Shown: positions 30,668 to 42,112, numbered from the stretch's first letter. The stretch is 64,000 bases of DNA from Nothopassalora personata (GCA_033816765.1 CM066287.1:4216001-4280000); one strand, 5' to 3'. The notes: generated from the sequence alone by a model not told the origin. Numbers and translations are program-made.

Positions 30668-31720
30668 ATGCCGCACGTTGCAGGTCGTAAGCGCCGCTCT
30701 GTCGGTTTGTTCCTTTCCTTTCCATCGTTCCCATCATTGACCCATTCGTAGGAACCCGAAGAAGTAGATGTGGAAGACTCTCCTGCACCTGAAACACAAC
30801 GCCGCAGAATCAACAATGGCTCTGACGTCGAAGAATCCGGCAGCGCTGGGGCTGGCTCTTCAACGCAGGGTGGCGCTGTGGAAGACATGGCGAAGAAGCT
30901 TGTCCGCCTAGCACTAGCCTGCGAGTTCCAGCGAAGACCGCTTCGTCGCGGCGATATTAGCGAAAAGGTCCTTGGTGCCCAAGGCAGGCAGTTCAAACAT
31001 GTCTTCGCCCAGGCTCAAGTACATTTACGAGACATCTTCGGCATGGAGATGGTCGAACTGCCTGCCAAGGAGAAAGTCACCCTACAGCAACGGAGAGCAG
31101 CGCAGAAGTCGCAGTCACAATCCAAAGGCACAACATCCTGGATACTGACCTCTATACTGCCATCTCAATATCGTCACCCAGCAATCGCTCCGCCTCCTGC
31201 CGCACCGACCACGGCGGAGGAGAGCAAATATGCTGCCGTCTACACCATGCTTGTGGCCATTATCCTGCTGAATGGCGGATCTCTTCCAGACGCCAAGATG
31301 GAGCGTAATTTGAAAAAGCTGCAGATTGATGACAACACGCCAATCAGCGAGTACGACAAGACCGAGAAGCTCATGAAGCGACTGGAGAGAGACGGCTATA
31401 TTGTGAAAGTCAAGGAGAGCACCGGCACTGGCGAGGATGACGTCTACTGGACAGTCGGACCAAGAGGCAAGATTGAGGTGGGCACAGATGCCGTTCGTGG
31501 TGTGGTCTCAGCGGTGTTCGGCCACCCAGAAGACGAGGAAGGCGAGGAATTGGAGCGAAAGCTTCGACGTTCACTTGGCCTGGAGAGAGACATTAACGGA
31601 GCAGCGCCACAAGTGCAGGCTGCTGAAAGACCTAAGAAAGCACACAAAAAGAGGAGACCAAGGCTTGAAGAGGATGAGGAAGACGAAGACGACGACGAAG
31701 ACGATGATGAAGATGACTAG
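30668..31720 (+). CDS. NSE3: SMC5-SMC6 complex subunit NSE3 (MAGE domain)
   Basis: Nse3 is the MAGE-fold subunit that, with Nse1 and Nse4, binds DNA and bridges the SMC5-SMC6 heads in genome stability. Exons are 30668-30700 and 30752-31720 (51-bp intron), giving 333 residues that start MPHVAGRKRRS. The MAGE homology domain spans about 60-260: KKLVRLALACEFQRRPLRRG, FKHVFAQAQVHLRDIFGMEM, then the second winged helix with VAIILLNGGSLPD and GDDVYWTVGPRGKIEVG-like sequence. The C-terminus is basic (HKKRRPR), then an almost pure Asp/Glu tail. The donor gtcggt of the only intron is weak, so the first eleven residues are less sure; the frame is open from the acceptor. Confidence 0.88.
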
Positions 31721-32425
31721 GAGATTGGACTTGGACCCGGAGTCGCTGAAGTTTTGCTCGTGATTCTAACGATACCCTCAATATGGATCATCCAGACGAA
31801 TACAGAGACATCCATGGCTTGGTAGTCCAGAATCAGCTCCTGTAGCTATCGGCGCTGGCTTCTACACTTTATCTCTCGCCTCGCAGCTGCCGTGCAGCAA
31901 CCCCTGTCGCCAGATTAGCCGAAGTCTAGCAGCGAAGGTACGGGTGATGATTCAGTGCTTACATTACCTACACGAACCAAGCAGCCACTCGGTCCACTTT
32001 ATGGATCGAGCATACGTGCTACGAGGACACATCGCAGACCCGATGGCTTACTTTGCATTGCAAAGCAGCCTCCTGCAAGCTCTCGGTGGAGCCCATCAGC
32101 CGCTCAGAGCTGTCCATATTAGAGAGCTCTTATGCAATGCTCTCCAATGCTTGAAGCATTTGTGCGATTCCCCACCAAGATCGCTCGCTATTCGAGGCGC
32201 ACTTGACGGACTTTAGGCAATGTTGACAGAGTCCGACGAGACGATGCTGCTGTGCGATACCGCAGGACCCGCATCAGCCAGGGCAACAGACCGTAGTGAC
32301 TAGGACAGCGAGGACGTGCACCGACATGGGACGTTGGTCGCTGTCGTTATAAGTTCACCAGAGGACCGCGCCTCTGAGAATATCAAGCAGCATCTCCAGC
32401 ACTCATCACATTCATCAACGCCACA
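31721..32425. other. intergenic region upstream of the YcaC-like hydrolase gene
   Basis: 705 bp between tandem genes. A 90-codon plus-strand frame (31944-32216) is seen without recognisable domain. No gene called. Confidence 0.4.
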
Positions 32426-33332
32426 ATGCAGACATCATTCACTCTCTTCTTCGCCATCACGAGCCTTGTTGGCTGTGGCCTGGCCAATGGTGAGTTCATG
32501 ACCTTCCCAAGGCGTGCAGCGCACTGACTCGAAAGCAGTGGTCCCGTTCGAACGTTTGAATAAGAATGACTCCCTCCTTCTCATCCTCGACCTGCAAACC
32601 GGCCTCTATGGTTTTGCCCGTGACTTCGATCCGACGCTCTACTACCACAACATGATTGCCCATGCAGCCATCGGCCAGCTCTTCGACATTCCAGTGATCC
32701 TCTCCACCTCCGCCGAGAATGGCCCGAACGGCCACATGCCGAAAGAGATATTAGGTAGGTGGTCTTTCAGAACATGAAGCGACTGAGCTGCAAATGATTG
32801 CCTTTTGGGATACCGCGCTAATCAATGCTGCCAGAAATGTACCCCGATGCGCCATTAATTGCCAGACAGGGCGAAGTCGATGCGTGGGATAATGAGGAGT
32901 TCCGTGCAGCCATCAAGGCTACTGGAAAGAGCCAGATTATCGTGGCTGGCATCACGACAGATGTCTGCACCACGTTCCTAGCTTTGTCCCTCCGCGCGGA
33001 AGGCTACGGCGTCTGGGCGAACGTTGAAGCTAGCGGCACAACTAATACACTGATTCGGGATGTGTCAAACGACCGGATGGCCAGAGCCGGTGTTCAGCTC
33101 GTGTCGGTGTTCTCGATCATCTGCGATCTGATGCGGGTAAGTCCGGCTGTTGAATGTTTGTCCATGCAAGGATCTGATGAGAAAATAGGACTGGCGAAAC
33201 ACTCCAGGAGCTGCGACTGTCATGCCATGGCTGCAGAAGTTCTATCCCGTGTACGGCACGTTGGCGGAACTGCACGGAGGTGCTGTCAGGAATGGAGTAA
33301 TTCAGCCGGGAGAGGATGTCCTTCTGCCGTAA
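32426..33332 (+). CDS. secreted YcaC-like isochorismatase-family hydrolase
   Basis: Cysteine hydrolase of the isochorismatase superfamily, closest by eye to bacterial YcaC-type amidohydrolases; substrate unknown. Exons are 32426-32489, 32539-32754, 32835-33136 and 33189-33332, giving 241 residues. The N-terminal 20 residues form a signal peptide (MQTSFTLFFAITSLVGCGLA), so the protein enters the secretory path. Family landmarks: catalytic-type Asp in LLILDLQTGL, the STSAENGPNGHMPKEIL segment, AWDNEEF, and nucleophile Cys in AGITTDVCTTF, then EASGTTNTL and DRMARAGVQLVS. The Lys usual near the active site is not obvious. A secreted role, such as processing environmental amides or phenolics, is speculation. 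Confidence 0.87.
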
Positions 33333-33901
33333 TGAGATCGAAATAGACGCTTGCTCAAGCTGCATGCAGCGCGGCGAGATATATGCGTTGCGGAGAGTGG
33401 TTAGTGAGGTGCGATACAGTACTTGGGAGAGCGAAAGAGGAAAGCATGACCGGGGTTTCTATTTAGTATCAATCATTATAGACGTCGAATCCAGTCTTTC
33501 GTTTATGAAACGATGCTCAAAGGTCACGGCGCGTGACACTGGTCATCAGACGTCTGGTGAGGTAGCAACAATATCTCTCATCATGCCATCGTTTTGCTGA
33601 TAGTATGACATTTGGAAAGTTTTAATGTTACGTTGATGAAGTTCGCTAACCCGCGAGCTGCTGCAGGGTCTGCGAAGTCCACGCTACCAAAGCCAAGAAA
33701 GGTTGAGCATTGCATTGGACAACAGGCAGAGACGAGAAGTCGACTGACATGTGTTCTGTGCTCTGATTCACTGTCTGAGTGCTTCGCGATGCTGTAATGT
33801 CGTGCCCATAGTCCCGTACCACTATCCTTCAACAAACATCACCATCCCCCCCACCCACCGAGTGCTGCTCCTGCTCCTCCCTCTCTTTCGCGATCCCCAT
33901 C
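33333..33901. promoter_or_regulatory. promoter region of the NAK-family kinase gene
   Basis: 569 bp between tandem genes. It turns CT/CA-rich over the last 100 bp before the kinase ATG (ctgctcctgctcctccctctctttcgcg), as common in fungal leaders. Confidence 0.4.
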
Positions 33902-36900
33902 ATGGCGTCGGCCTCACGAGCACCAGCAGCCATGTCACAGCCGCCGGGGACCTTCTTGCCTAACACCAAAGTCACCGTCGGCAGCCACCGCGTAGTCATC
34001 GAGAAGTACCTGTCGGAGGGCGGATTCGCACACGTCTATGTCGTCCGGGTGCCGCGAGACGACAACAACAACAAGCATGACGTCGCAGTGCTCAAGCGAG
34101 TCGCGGTGCCGGACAAGGAGCATCTGGCCAACATGCGCACCGAGGTGGAGACGATGAAGAAGCTGAAGGGACACAAGCACATTGTCACCTACATCGACAG
34201 CCATGCCAGCCAGCTCAAGGGCGGTGGGTACGAGGTCTTCTTGCTGATGGAGTACTGCAACGGCGGCGGCCTGATTGACTTTATGAACACACGACTGCAA
34301 CATCGCCTGACGGAGCCGGAGATCCTCAAGATCTTTGGCGACTGCGCCGAGGGAGTGGCATGCATGCACTACTTGAAGCCGCCGTTGCTACACCGCGATC
34401 TGAAGGTGGAGAACGTGCTGATATCGAAGACTGCAAGTGGGACACCGCTCTACAAGATATGCGACTTTGGCAGTGCAGCTGTGCCGCGGCCAGCAGCGAA
34501 GACGGCAGAGGAGGGGAGGCTCATCGAAGAGGATGTTCAGAAGCACACGACCATGCAATACCGCAGTCCGGAAATGATCGATGTCTGGAGGAAGCAGCCC
34601 ATTGACGAGAAGGCGGATATCTGGGCACTGGGCGTTCTGCTCTACAAGCTATGCTACTACACGACTCCGTTCGAGAACCTTGGACAGATGGCGATTCTGA
34701 ACGCTACCTACACCTGCCCGAACTACCCATCCTTTTCGAGTCGGCTGAAGAAGTTTATTGCCTGGATGCTGAAGGAGAACCCTCAAGATCGGCCGAGCAT
34801 CTATCAGGTTGTGAAAGAGGTGTGCAGCATGCGAGGAACTGAAGTGCCTATCAAAGATATCTACGAGAACCGTACACAGTCCGAAGCACGGAACAATCAA
34901 GTTTTGCCGTCGAAGGACGACGTCTCGTCGGCAGCAGTTGGCCTCCAAAAAGCTACACCCACCGCACCTGTCCAAACTCTTCCAGATATCACGCCTATGC
35001 GCAGGGGCAGGCCAGGCGCACCCCAAGCACAGGCGCAAGCTTCCTCTAAACCAAATCCATCGCCGGCTAGAGGGGATCCTTTCGCTGCACTCGACTCGAA
35101 AAGCTATCAAGTTCGTGCTGGCGCTGTGGATGAACTATCAAAACGGTTTCCGTCACTCGACGAATTTGCAATTGCCCATGATGGAGGGCAATTCTCGTTC
35201 TCTTCATCAACTCCTCCACCTGGGCAAGCCTCATCCGACGTGAAGGCAAGTCTTGGAGATCGTGTGACAAATGCCCTCGCAGACGAGGTCTTCGCTGCGA
35301 AATCAGCGCCACCGTCTGCTTCGAGCAGGCCACAGCCACAACCGCGGGAACAACGTCCGCCACAACGTCCGCCACAACGTCCGCCACAACAACCGCCACG
35401 TCCAGCTCAAGCTCGGCAGCCATCGCCCACGAAACCCACAGCGACCGCGACAATTCCTTCGCGGGCGACGCCGCAGAAGCTTGATATTCAACAGCCCATC
35501 CCGAACCGGCACGGCGTGCCATACACATCGACCGGTGTTGGCTCTTCTCCGCCGCCTCAACCGAAGAAGCGACCAGAGATCAGCAGTCAGCCAGTATGGC
35601 GTGTCCCAGAAAGCAACTCTCACGAGAGAGCAATAAGTCAGCCAAGAGCATCGCAGACCGCGCAAGCTGGAGCGTCGTCACTGCATCCTAAACTACATCC
35701 AGAGAAGCGACCGGCGCTGCTTGACGTTCATCGATCTAAATCGCAGACAGCAACACTTATGGTGGCTCATGCATCGAACTCATCCCGACCGTCACTGGAG
35801 GGAGGACGCCCTTCACAACAGGAATTGGACGAATCGAGTTTGGCCAGGACCAGATCTCTCAACGCGCGAATACGGCCGACAAGCATGTACGTGTCGTCCA
35901 ACATGGACTACCTTCGGGACCAGGAACAGTCCCGCAGCAAACGGCCGTCTATGGAAATAAGGAGGCACAGTCGGCAAGCTTTGCCGGCAAGAGACGCTGG
36001 GTCAGAAGAAATTGCAATCGAGGATGATATGGATTTCTTGCGCCAGAACGAGGAAGGCGATGTGCAGCGAGGCAAGTCGATGAAGGAGGCCTTGAAGAAG
36101 CACAGCCATTATAGAAAGCGCTCGAGCCTTGACGCCATGAGGTCGGGTGCAAAGAACATGTTAAGTGGACGCTTTGGCGATGCCTTTAAGCGCTTCGACC
36201 AAAGTCCGACTCACAATGTCAGCCAGCAGGACCCTGGCAGTAGGACGCCCGACGCATATGAACACCAAAATGAATCGCGTCTCCTCTCGCCAATCACTGG
36301 GTCCGAGGCCACGCCCAGCAGACATTCTGATGCTGACTCCGCCACCGAGGAGACGGAAGATCTGCCACCCGATGTCAAGCGTGAGCTTGAACGCCAGCGA
36401 CTTAGCCAAGAAGAGAAACGAGTGGCAGAAGCTGCGGCAGAGTATCGTGCTCGTGTCGCAGCAGAGGGTACTGGTAATGCCGGCGCTCCTTCCAAAGCAA
36501 GCACCATACAAAAGCGCGTGCAGTCGTTGCTCGACGAAGGAAGAAAATCTCCAAGTCCACGCAAGACGCCAGAAGGTTATGGTCGTTACACGGACGCTGT
36601 CGAGACCAATACTGGCCCTGTGACGCATCCGAATGTGCCATTGCAGAGTGGTAGCCGGCCTCCAGTGCTGGCCAAGAAGCCAATTGCGACTCCTACTCTC
36701 GACAGCAACCCATACCCGAAGCAAAGACAGCAGCTGCCTGAAGTAACTTCACGGACATTTCCCGCGGGCTCCTCTCCTGTTATAACAGACAGTACACCTC
36801 TACAGCGCACGACATCAAGACCTGGTCCAAGCGCTCCTCCAAAGCCGAAAGCACTTCGAACTGGTGGTCCTGCTCAATGGCCACCGACACATCAATCGGC

Positions 36901-37135
36901 CGACACGGCAGCGGCGTTACCTGCCAAGCCTACCGGACTTGCTGCTTTACTGGCCAAAGATCTTGAGGGTGTTCCGGACTATCCTCCGAGAGGCAGTAGC
37001 AGCAATGGGCAGACAAACCCTACAGCCATCCACCTGCCTTCACAAGAAGACGAGCTGGATAGTTTTAGTAAACGCTATCCGAGCCTCAGCGGGATTGAGA
37101 TGGTCGAGACCGAGATCAATGGTAGAAGGGCCTGA
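33902..37135 (+). CDS. Ark1/Prk1/Akl1-type (NAK family) serine/threonine protein kinase
   Basis: Kinases of this family phosphorylate endocytic coat and actin-patch proteins and regulate uptake. A single intronless frame gives 1,077 residues. The kinase domain fills about 25-310: Gly-rich loop LSEGGFAHVY, Lys in VAVLKRV, catalytic loop HRDLKVENVL, DFGSA, and activation segment ending YRSPEM. The Gly-rich loop and MEYCNGGGLIDFMN are typical of NAK kinases. The remaining 760 residues are Pro/Ser/Gln-rich, with a 12-bp coding tandem repeat (RPPQ units, about 35355-35397). Two copies of a similar motif flank the tail: ELSKRFPSLDEF at about 415 and SFSKRYPSLSGI near the C-terminus. These could be docking motifs (inference). 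Which of Ark1, Prk1 or Akl1 it matches is unresolved. Confidence 0.9.
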   Translation: MASASRAPAAMSQPPGTFLPNTKVTVGSHRVVIEKYLSEGGFAHVYVVRVPRDDNNNKHDVAVLKRVAVPDKEHLANMRTEVETMKKLKGHKHIVTYIDSHASQLKGGGYEVFLLMEYCNGGGLIDFMNTRLQHRLTEPEILKIFGDCAEGVACMHYLKPPLLHRDLKVENVLISKTASGTPLYKICDFGSAAVPRPAAKTAEEGRLIEEDVQKHTTMQYRSPEMIDVWRKQPIDEKADIWALGVLLYKLCYYTTPFENLGQMAILNATYTCPNYPSFSSRLKKFIAWMLKENPQDRPSIYQVVKEVCSMRGTEVPIKDIYENRTQSEARNNQVLPSKDDVSSAAVGLQKATPTAPVQTLPDITPMRRGRPGAPQAQAQASSKPNPSPARGDPFAALDSKSYQVRAGAVDELSKRFPSLDEFAIAHDGGQFSFSSSTPPPGQASSDVKASLGDRVTNALADEVFAAKSAPPSASSRPQPQPREQRPPQRPPQRPPQQPPRPAQARQPSPTKPTATATIPSRATPQKLDIQQPIPNRHGVPYTSTGVGSSPPPQPKKRPEISSQPVWRVPESNSHERAISQPRASQTAQAGASSLHPKLHPEKRPALLDVHRSKSQTATLMVAHASNSSRPSLEGGRPSQQELDESSLARTRSLNARIRPTSMYVSSNMDYLRDQEQSRSKRPSMEIRRHSRQALPARDAGSEEIAIEDDMDFLRQNEEGDVQRGKSMKEALKKHSHYRKRSSLDAMRSGAKNMLSGRFGDAFKRFDQSPTHNVSQQDPGSRTPDAYEHQNESRLLSPITGSEATPSRHSDADSATEETEDLPPDVKRELERQRLSQEEKRVAEAAAEYRARVAAEGTGNAGAPSKASTIQKRVQSLLDEGRKSPSPRKTPEGYGRYTDAVETNTGPVTHPNVPLQSGSRPPVLAKKPIATPTLDSNPYPKQRQQLPEVTSRTFPAGSSPVITDSTPLQRTTSRPGPSAPPKPKALRTGGPAQWPPTHQSADTAAALPAKPTGLAALLAKDLEGVPDYPPRGSSSNGQTNPTAIHLPSQEDELDSFSKRYPSLSGIEMVETEINGRRA
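35352..35399 (+). repeat. 12-bp coding tandem repeat (RPPQ units)
   Basis: The unit cgtccgccacaa repeats three times with a diverged fourth, encoding RPPQ RPPQ RPPQ QPPR in the kinase tail. Boundaries are approximate. Confidence 0.75.
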
Positions 37136-37373
37136 AAAGAGTTGTCGAGACAACAAGCCATTTGTGGTCTGTAAGTTTGGATGATAGTCTACATGTATAG
37201 AAGATAGACGACATCTCCATTGAGCAGGCGTGAGAACGCCTCATACCATGTACGAAGAGCCTTGGCGCATGAGGATCATGCAGAGCTTTGGTGACGTCAA
37301 GATCTATCTCCAGCAACATCACCTACCACCAACAAACAATCTGTACACCCACCAATAGCTAATCATTCATTTC
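37136..37373. other. short intergenic region, kinase to methyltransferase-like gene
   Basis: 238 bp between tandem plus-strand genes; 3' UTR and promoter must share it. No element assigned. Confidence 0.35.
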
Positions 37374-38264
37374 ATGCAGATGATAGGCCGGCCACTCTTA
37401 CGGCCTTTTCCAATCATCGGCGTATCCGGGCTACTCGTAGCCGCAACACTTTCAACCACAACAACCAGACCCTTCACCATGGGCACCGCCCAAAGCTGGA
37501 ACGTCAAGCAATACACACCACGACATCAATCCTGGCCCTACAACCCCTCAGATTTCACCAGACAAGACTCTTCCCCCGACCGCTCATTCTACAGCGCTCC
37601 ACGATTCGTCACCCACATCGACGACGCAGCAATCGCCACTCTGCGAGAATACTACGACGCAACTTTACCGCGTAAAGGCCGCATTCTGGATTTCTGCTCC
37701 AGCTGGATCTCACATTATCCCAAACCCATTGAAGATGCAGCGAGACAGGGCGAGTTGAAAGTCACGGGTCTGGGCATGAATCAAGCTGAGCTGGATCGTA
37801 ATGAAGTTCTGAACAACGGGCGTGTTCTCAAGGACCTGAACGTGGATCCGGACATTGCCGCTGCATTAGTAGAGAGCAAATTTCTCGGTGCGGACGAAAG
37901 CGAGAGGCTCGATACATCGACGAATGTGGTTAGTACGGATTACCTCACGAAGCCGGTGGAAGTTTTGAAGAGTCTGCGAGAGGTGACCAAGATGGGTGGG
38001 ACGGTTCATCTCACGATTAGCAATCGATGCTTTCCGACGAAGGCTATTAGTCGATGGTTACGGGTTGAGGAAGAGGAACGGTTGGAGATGGTGGGTGATT
38101 TTCTGCATTTTGCTGGGTGGAAGAAGATTGAAATTGTGGAGTTGAGTAACGGGGTGGCTGGTGCTGGTGTACAGCGGCAAGAAGGTGCATTGCAGGGTTT
38201 GATGGCTTTTATGGGGATGAATCATCGGGATCCTCTTTGGGTTGTGAGAGCCGTGAAGGAATAA
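37374..38264 (+). CDS. SAM-dependent methyltransferase-like protein, organelle or membrane targeted
   Basis: Intronless, 296 residues from the ATG at 37374. The first 35 residues contain a hydrophobic stretch with basic residues (RPLLRPFPIIGVSGLLVAAT) that could be a mitochondrial leader or membrane anchor; a second Met at 36 (MGTAQSWN) could start a cytosolic form. The middle has the features of a class I methyltransferase: RILDFCSSWISHYP as a diverged motif I (the usual GxGxG is replaced), then VTGLGMNQAELDRN, STDYLTKPVEVLKSLREVTK and GGTVHLTISNRCFP. Proteins of this kind occur widely in fungi, plants and algae without known substrate. Catalysis is not proven because the SAM loop is degenerate. 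Confidence 0.75.
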   Translation: MQMIGRPLLRPFPIIGVSGLLVAATLSTTTTRPFTMGTAQSWNVKQYTPRHQSWPYNPSDFTRQDSSPDRSFYSAPRFVTHIDDAAIATLREYYDATLPRKGRILDFCSSWISHYPKPIEDAARQGELKVTGLGMNQAELDRNEVLNNGRVLKDLNVDPDIAAALVESKFLGADESERLDTSTNVVSTDYLTKPVEVLKSLREVTKMGGTVHLTISNRCFPTKAISRWLRVEEEERLEMVGDFLHFAGWKKIEIVELSNGVAGAGVQRQEGALQGLMAFMGMNHRDPLWVVRAVKE

Positions 38265-38503
38265 GGATGAATGGGATGGGATAGAAGGGCAGACCACGTC
38301 GAACTTAAAACTCGAGATCTGGCGCTCCGCTTTTGATATCCAGATAAGGACTTTCTTTGATGTGCTTCGTCATTAGGCTTTCTCTGCAATGATCGCTATC
38401 TCTGCGCGCTCCAATGGGCCGTCCAATATGCACCCAAACATAGCTTTGGTATCGATAATCTGTACCGCCTGCGCCGACGCCATGCTCTGTGATCACGCTC
38501 GAC
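38265..38503. other. convergent 3' intergenic region
   Basis: 239 bp between the methyltransferase-like gene (+) and the vacuolar protease gene (-), holding both 3' UTRs. Confidence 0.4.
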
Positions 38504-41500
38504 TCAGATCTTGAACTCTTTGAAGCCCTCAACCAACCCATCTGCTGTCTTCGTCACAGCACTCCAGACTGGCTCATTCCGACGAAGCTCATCAAATGCA
38601 GGTATTACACCAGGTGTATTCGCATCATCCCACATGCATGACACTCTACCCTTTTGTCCTTTAGCTGATTGACCGTCCCACGTAACGTTGACGTTGAAGG
38701 TCTTATCAAATGTGCGGCTGAAGAGATGCACCTCGTGGCTACCACCATCCGGTACAGCTTTCTGCCTGGGATCCTGAGATGATCCTTCTACGTCGACGCG
38801 CGAGACTGCATGATCGAACTTGATGTTACAAATCTTCGTATTCATGCCCTGCAAACGCACCAATGCTGTGTTCCCTCTGTGCGTGAGATTGAAGTCGATC
38901 CAGTCAGAGTATGTGGGCCCACTGGTCCGATTCGGCGACAAGCTAGCATAACCCTTCGGAACGACTTTGGGTGCCAGTCCATGCCAGGAACAAGATGTGA
39001 GTCCGTTGCGGTTCGGCAAAGAGGTACGATTCGCGGACGATGAATCTTGACAATAAAGCGGCTGGCCGGAAGCAGAGGGCATCTCATGTACGACGTGTTG
39101 GACGTAGCCATCGAGACCAATGAGTGAGACATTATTCACACCGCTGGTAAGATTGACCTGCTGAACGAAGTAGTATTTCATGCGTGCATCCCTGAAAGCA
39201 AAGAAAAGTTAGCAAGAATATTGCCTTGCTGGATTGGCTGACAGTGCTGTAGACGTACCTTGAGAAGGGGAAAGCCACCAGATTGTATATCAGCGTTCCC
39301 ACCAAGACCATGAACAGAAACGTCGGAATGTGGAAGCTGAACCGATGCAGGAACGGCGTGATCGGTAGCAAAAGCAAGATCGCAAAGACCGAAATGAGTA
39401 AGTATATCGGCAATGGCGGGTTGCCATCTGCTGGCGTTTGATTGATTGCATGCGTAACAAGAAGTGCGATCTGCCCGATGATGATCACGTTTATCGGGGC
39501 CAGAATTATGAACTGGAGAACCCAAGTCCACTGAGGCAATGAGCTTGACCATGCTTGCTCATCGAGATAGGCCTTGTTCAAGAATGGGTCATCGGTTTCT
39601 TCTGGCACCTCATCCCGATCTGCTCTCCTCCGGCCGAAGCTTGTGAAAGTGTGCTGCTTGGAACGGGACGTTGCATTTTGCAGAAGTGATGTCCGCTCGT
39701 CTGCCTCGTCGTTGACATCGTCATGTTGCTCCAGCAGCTGGCGAGAAGAACGACTACCAGGCCGCGTGGAAGTTGCATCTGCCTGTGCGCCTAATGCGTG
39801 TTCGACGTATTTGCGGGTGGTAGGCAGAGCGAAGAGTTCCAAGTATGAGATCAGCAGGGCGACGAATGCTGAAGCGTTGTATATTACGAAGAAGTAACCG
39901 CTGGCCAGGTGCAGGTTGTTTTCTCCCACAGTCGCGAAGACGAGCAGGATCCAAGTCAGTACGTAAAGCCAGATCAGCACGAACATGCGATGGAGTGCGG
40001 TTGGTCGAATTGCTGCAGCGCCTTTGAGGAAGAACCACATGAGAGCGAGCCACGCAGATAAGCTCATGGCCCACACTGCGTACTCGCTGCTGTAAACGAT
40101 GTACGGATTGATCTTCGTCACAAGATATGCCAAGAGGACAGTCACCGCTGTAGCCACCACGAAAGCCAGCAGGAATCTGAAGAAACCGCGTCTGCCATGC
40201 AGTCGCACGGCATCATCATCATCCGATGAGTGGAGATATCTCCTTCCTGCGAAAGGGTACCATTTGTCGCTTTTCCTGATCAGGACTTCAAGCAGGATGA
40301 GGACGATGGGAGCCGCAACGAGCAGTGATACCGAAAGTGCGAACAGAGTGTTCAGCCGAAAGACTGCAAAAGCTTTACCCAGCACATCGAACCACACGGC
40401 ATTGCTGCCCTTGCCAGTCGATAATTTGCCCGTGTTGCTCGGTGACCCTTCGAAGTCATCGCCCTGGTGCGAAGTCAATGCATCGACAGTGGCTATCGTA
40501 GCTGACAGCATATGCCAGAGACTATTTGGTCCGGCATTGCGGGCATCGTCCTGATCAGTGTGGTACCTAGCTCGTGGTCTGAAGAATGCAACATCAAGTC
40601 CACGCAAGCCCAGCTCTTCTGTGAAGACCGAGTAGTCGGTGCCGCTGCGGATGAAGCCACGTTTGAAGCCATCGCCGCTTATCACTGTGCCGAACGGTGA
40701 CGGGCTGTTCGCATATGCCGCGGTGACCTCTGCATCAGTACTTCTGAAGAGAGTGGCTCTACCTCCCGCGCCAGCACCTTCGAGATTCAAGAAGGTATGC
40801 GGTAGCTGTGCAACTGGATGGCGAACATAATTGTGTGCTCCGTAGAGGCCGTTCTCCTCGCCATTGTTCAACAGTACGACCAGACCGCGCTTGGGTGCAT
40901 TCTTGCCGCTTCGCGTGTAGTACGAGATGAGCTGCAGTATGGAAACGACGCCAACGCCATCGTCTGTCGCGCCGAGGCCGGAAGACACGCTATCGTAGTG
41001 GGCGTTCACGAGGACTCCTCCTTTTCCTTTGTGGCTTTTGGTGCTGTTCCACCACTCTCCAGCCGCGTCATGCTGGCCTCGAATGTATACCAGGATATTG
41101 CTCGACTCTCCGTACAGTGTCCACGGCTTCTTCGTGAACCCATCGAGCGCGGTGAAATTGGACGTGTCGTTGGCAAATACCGTCACGTCGTGTGAACCGT
41201 GGGAGCTCGATCTGAAGGCGCCGTCCACGGAGTAGACGGTCCTGCGGGAGGCATTGTTGGCGTGCAGGATCTGCTCGATCCTCTGCAGTAAGTATCCGCG
41301 GACCACTTCGTTACGGCGACTCCCCCAGCTATGATAGCCATCGCTTAAGACTTTGAGGTCGAGCCAAGCTTCGGTCAGGTTGATGCCCGCGATGGGCGTA
41401 GGGTGGGCGGGAGCGTTGGGGAGCGTCTCATGGTTCGTCACTAGGAGCACGAGTACTAGAGGTTGACAAGTAGATTAGCCTTGCTGCACCGTTGGACCAT

Positions 41501-41648
41501 GCGCACTGCATCCATTCTCTCTCAGAAACGCCTCCCCCAAGAGGAGCTGCGCTGGACTTTTCTTACATGCAATGTAGACAAGCGAGCCAATAACGGTTAC
41601 TTGAGGCCCGAGAAAGGCGAGCGGGTTCCACGACCACTTCTTCGCCAT
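38504..41648 (-). CDS. PFF1: vacuolar membrane protease, M28 family (Pff1/FXNA-like)
   Basis: Multi-pass zinc metallopeptidase of the vacuolar membrane, homologous to yeast YBR074W/Pff1 and animal FXNA. Exons on the minus strand are 41567-41648, 39259-41455 and 38504-39191, giving 988 residues. The first exon restores the family start MAKKWSWNPLAFLGPQ followed by a transmembrane helix. The M28 domain at about 110-400 keeps the metal ligands: His and Asp in VNAHYDSVSSGLGATDDG, the Glu pair in LNNGEENGLYGAH, and His in RARYHTDQDD. About eight further hydrophobic helices lie between 385 and 780, with an acidic Ser-rich loop, then a C-terminal lumenal domain of about 220 residues with NxS/T sites. 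Confidence 0.92.
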
Positions 41649-42112
41649 CACTGCTGTCGACTATGCCGGACACCGCCCACGACGCATCATTGCAGCGAAG
41701 GAGGCGAGACTCGGCTACATTACAGTATCAGAAACACCCTCTGGGAAGTGACATCAACGCCAGACCACACCAGCTTCAATCCTGGTACGCGTGTGCCCGC
41801 TCTGACCTCATCTGTCGAGCTCGAGCTCGAGCCTTGATCAACCTTGAACATCACCAACACTCATATGACCAAAGAGGCGATATCCGAACACATCTGCATC
41901 ATGATACATGCCTTGTCCCTCATACCCGCTATCCCATCATCTATTCTTGCCAACACGCTCTCCATGGTTGAACTGAACCCCCCCATAACGCCGACTTTGG
42001 GTATCTCATGTCTGCTGACTCTGCTCGATGACAACATATCCGCGCAGTCCTCGAAACAACGCGACGCCATGCTCAAGTACGATTACAAACACTGCTCCAA
42101 AGCGCAGTCCCT
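41649..42112. promoter_or_regulatory. promoter of PFF1 and 3' UTR of the Zn-cluster factor
   Basis: 464 bp between tandem minus-strand genes. Short open frames on both strands have no recognisable domain. Confidence 0.4.
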
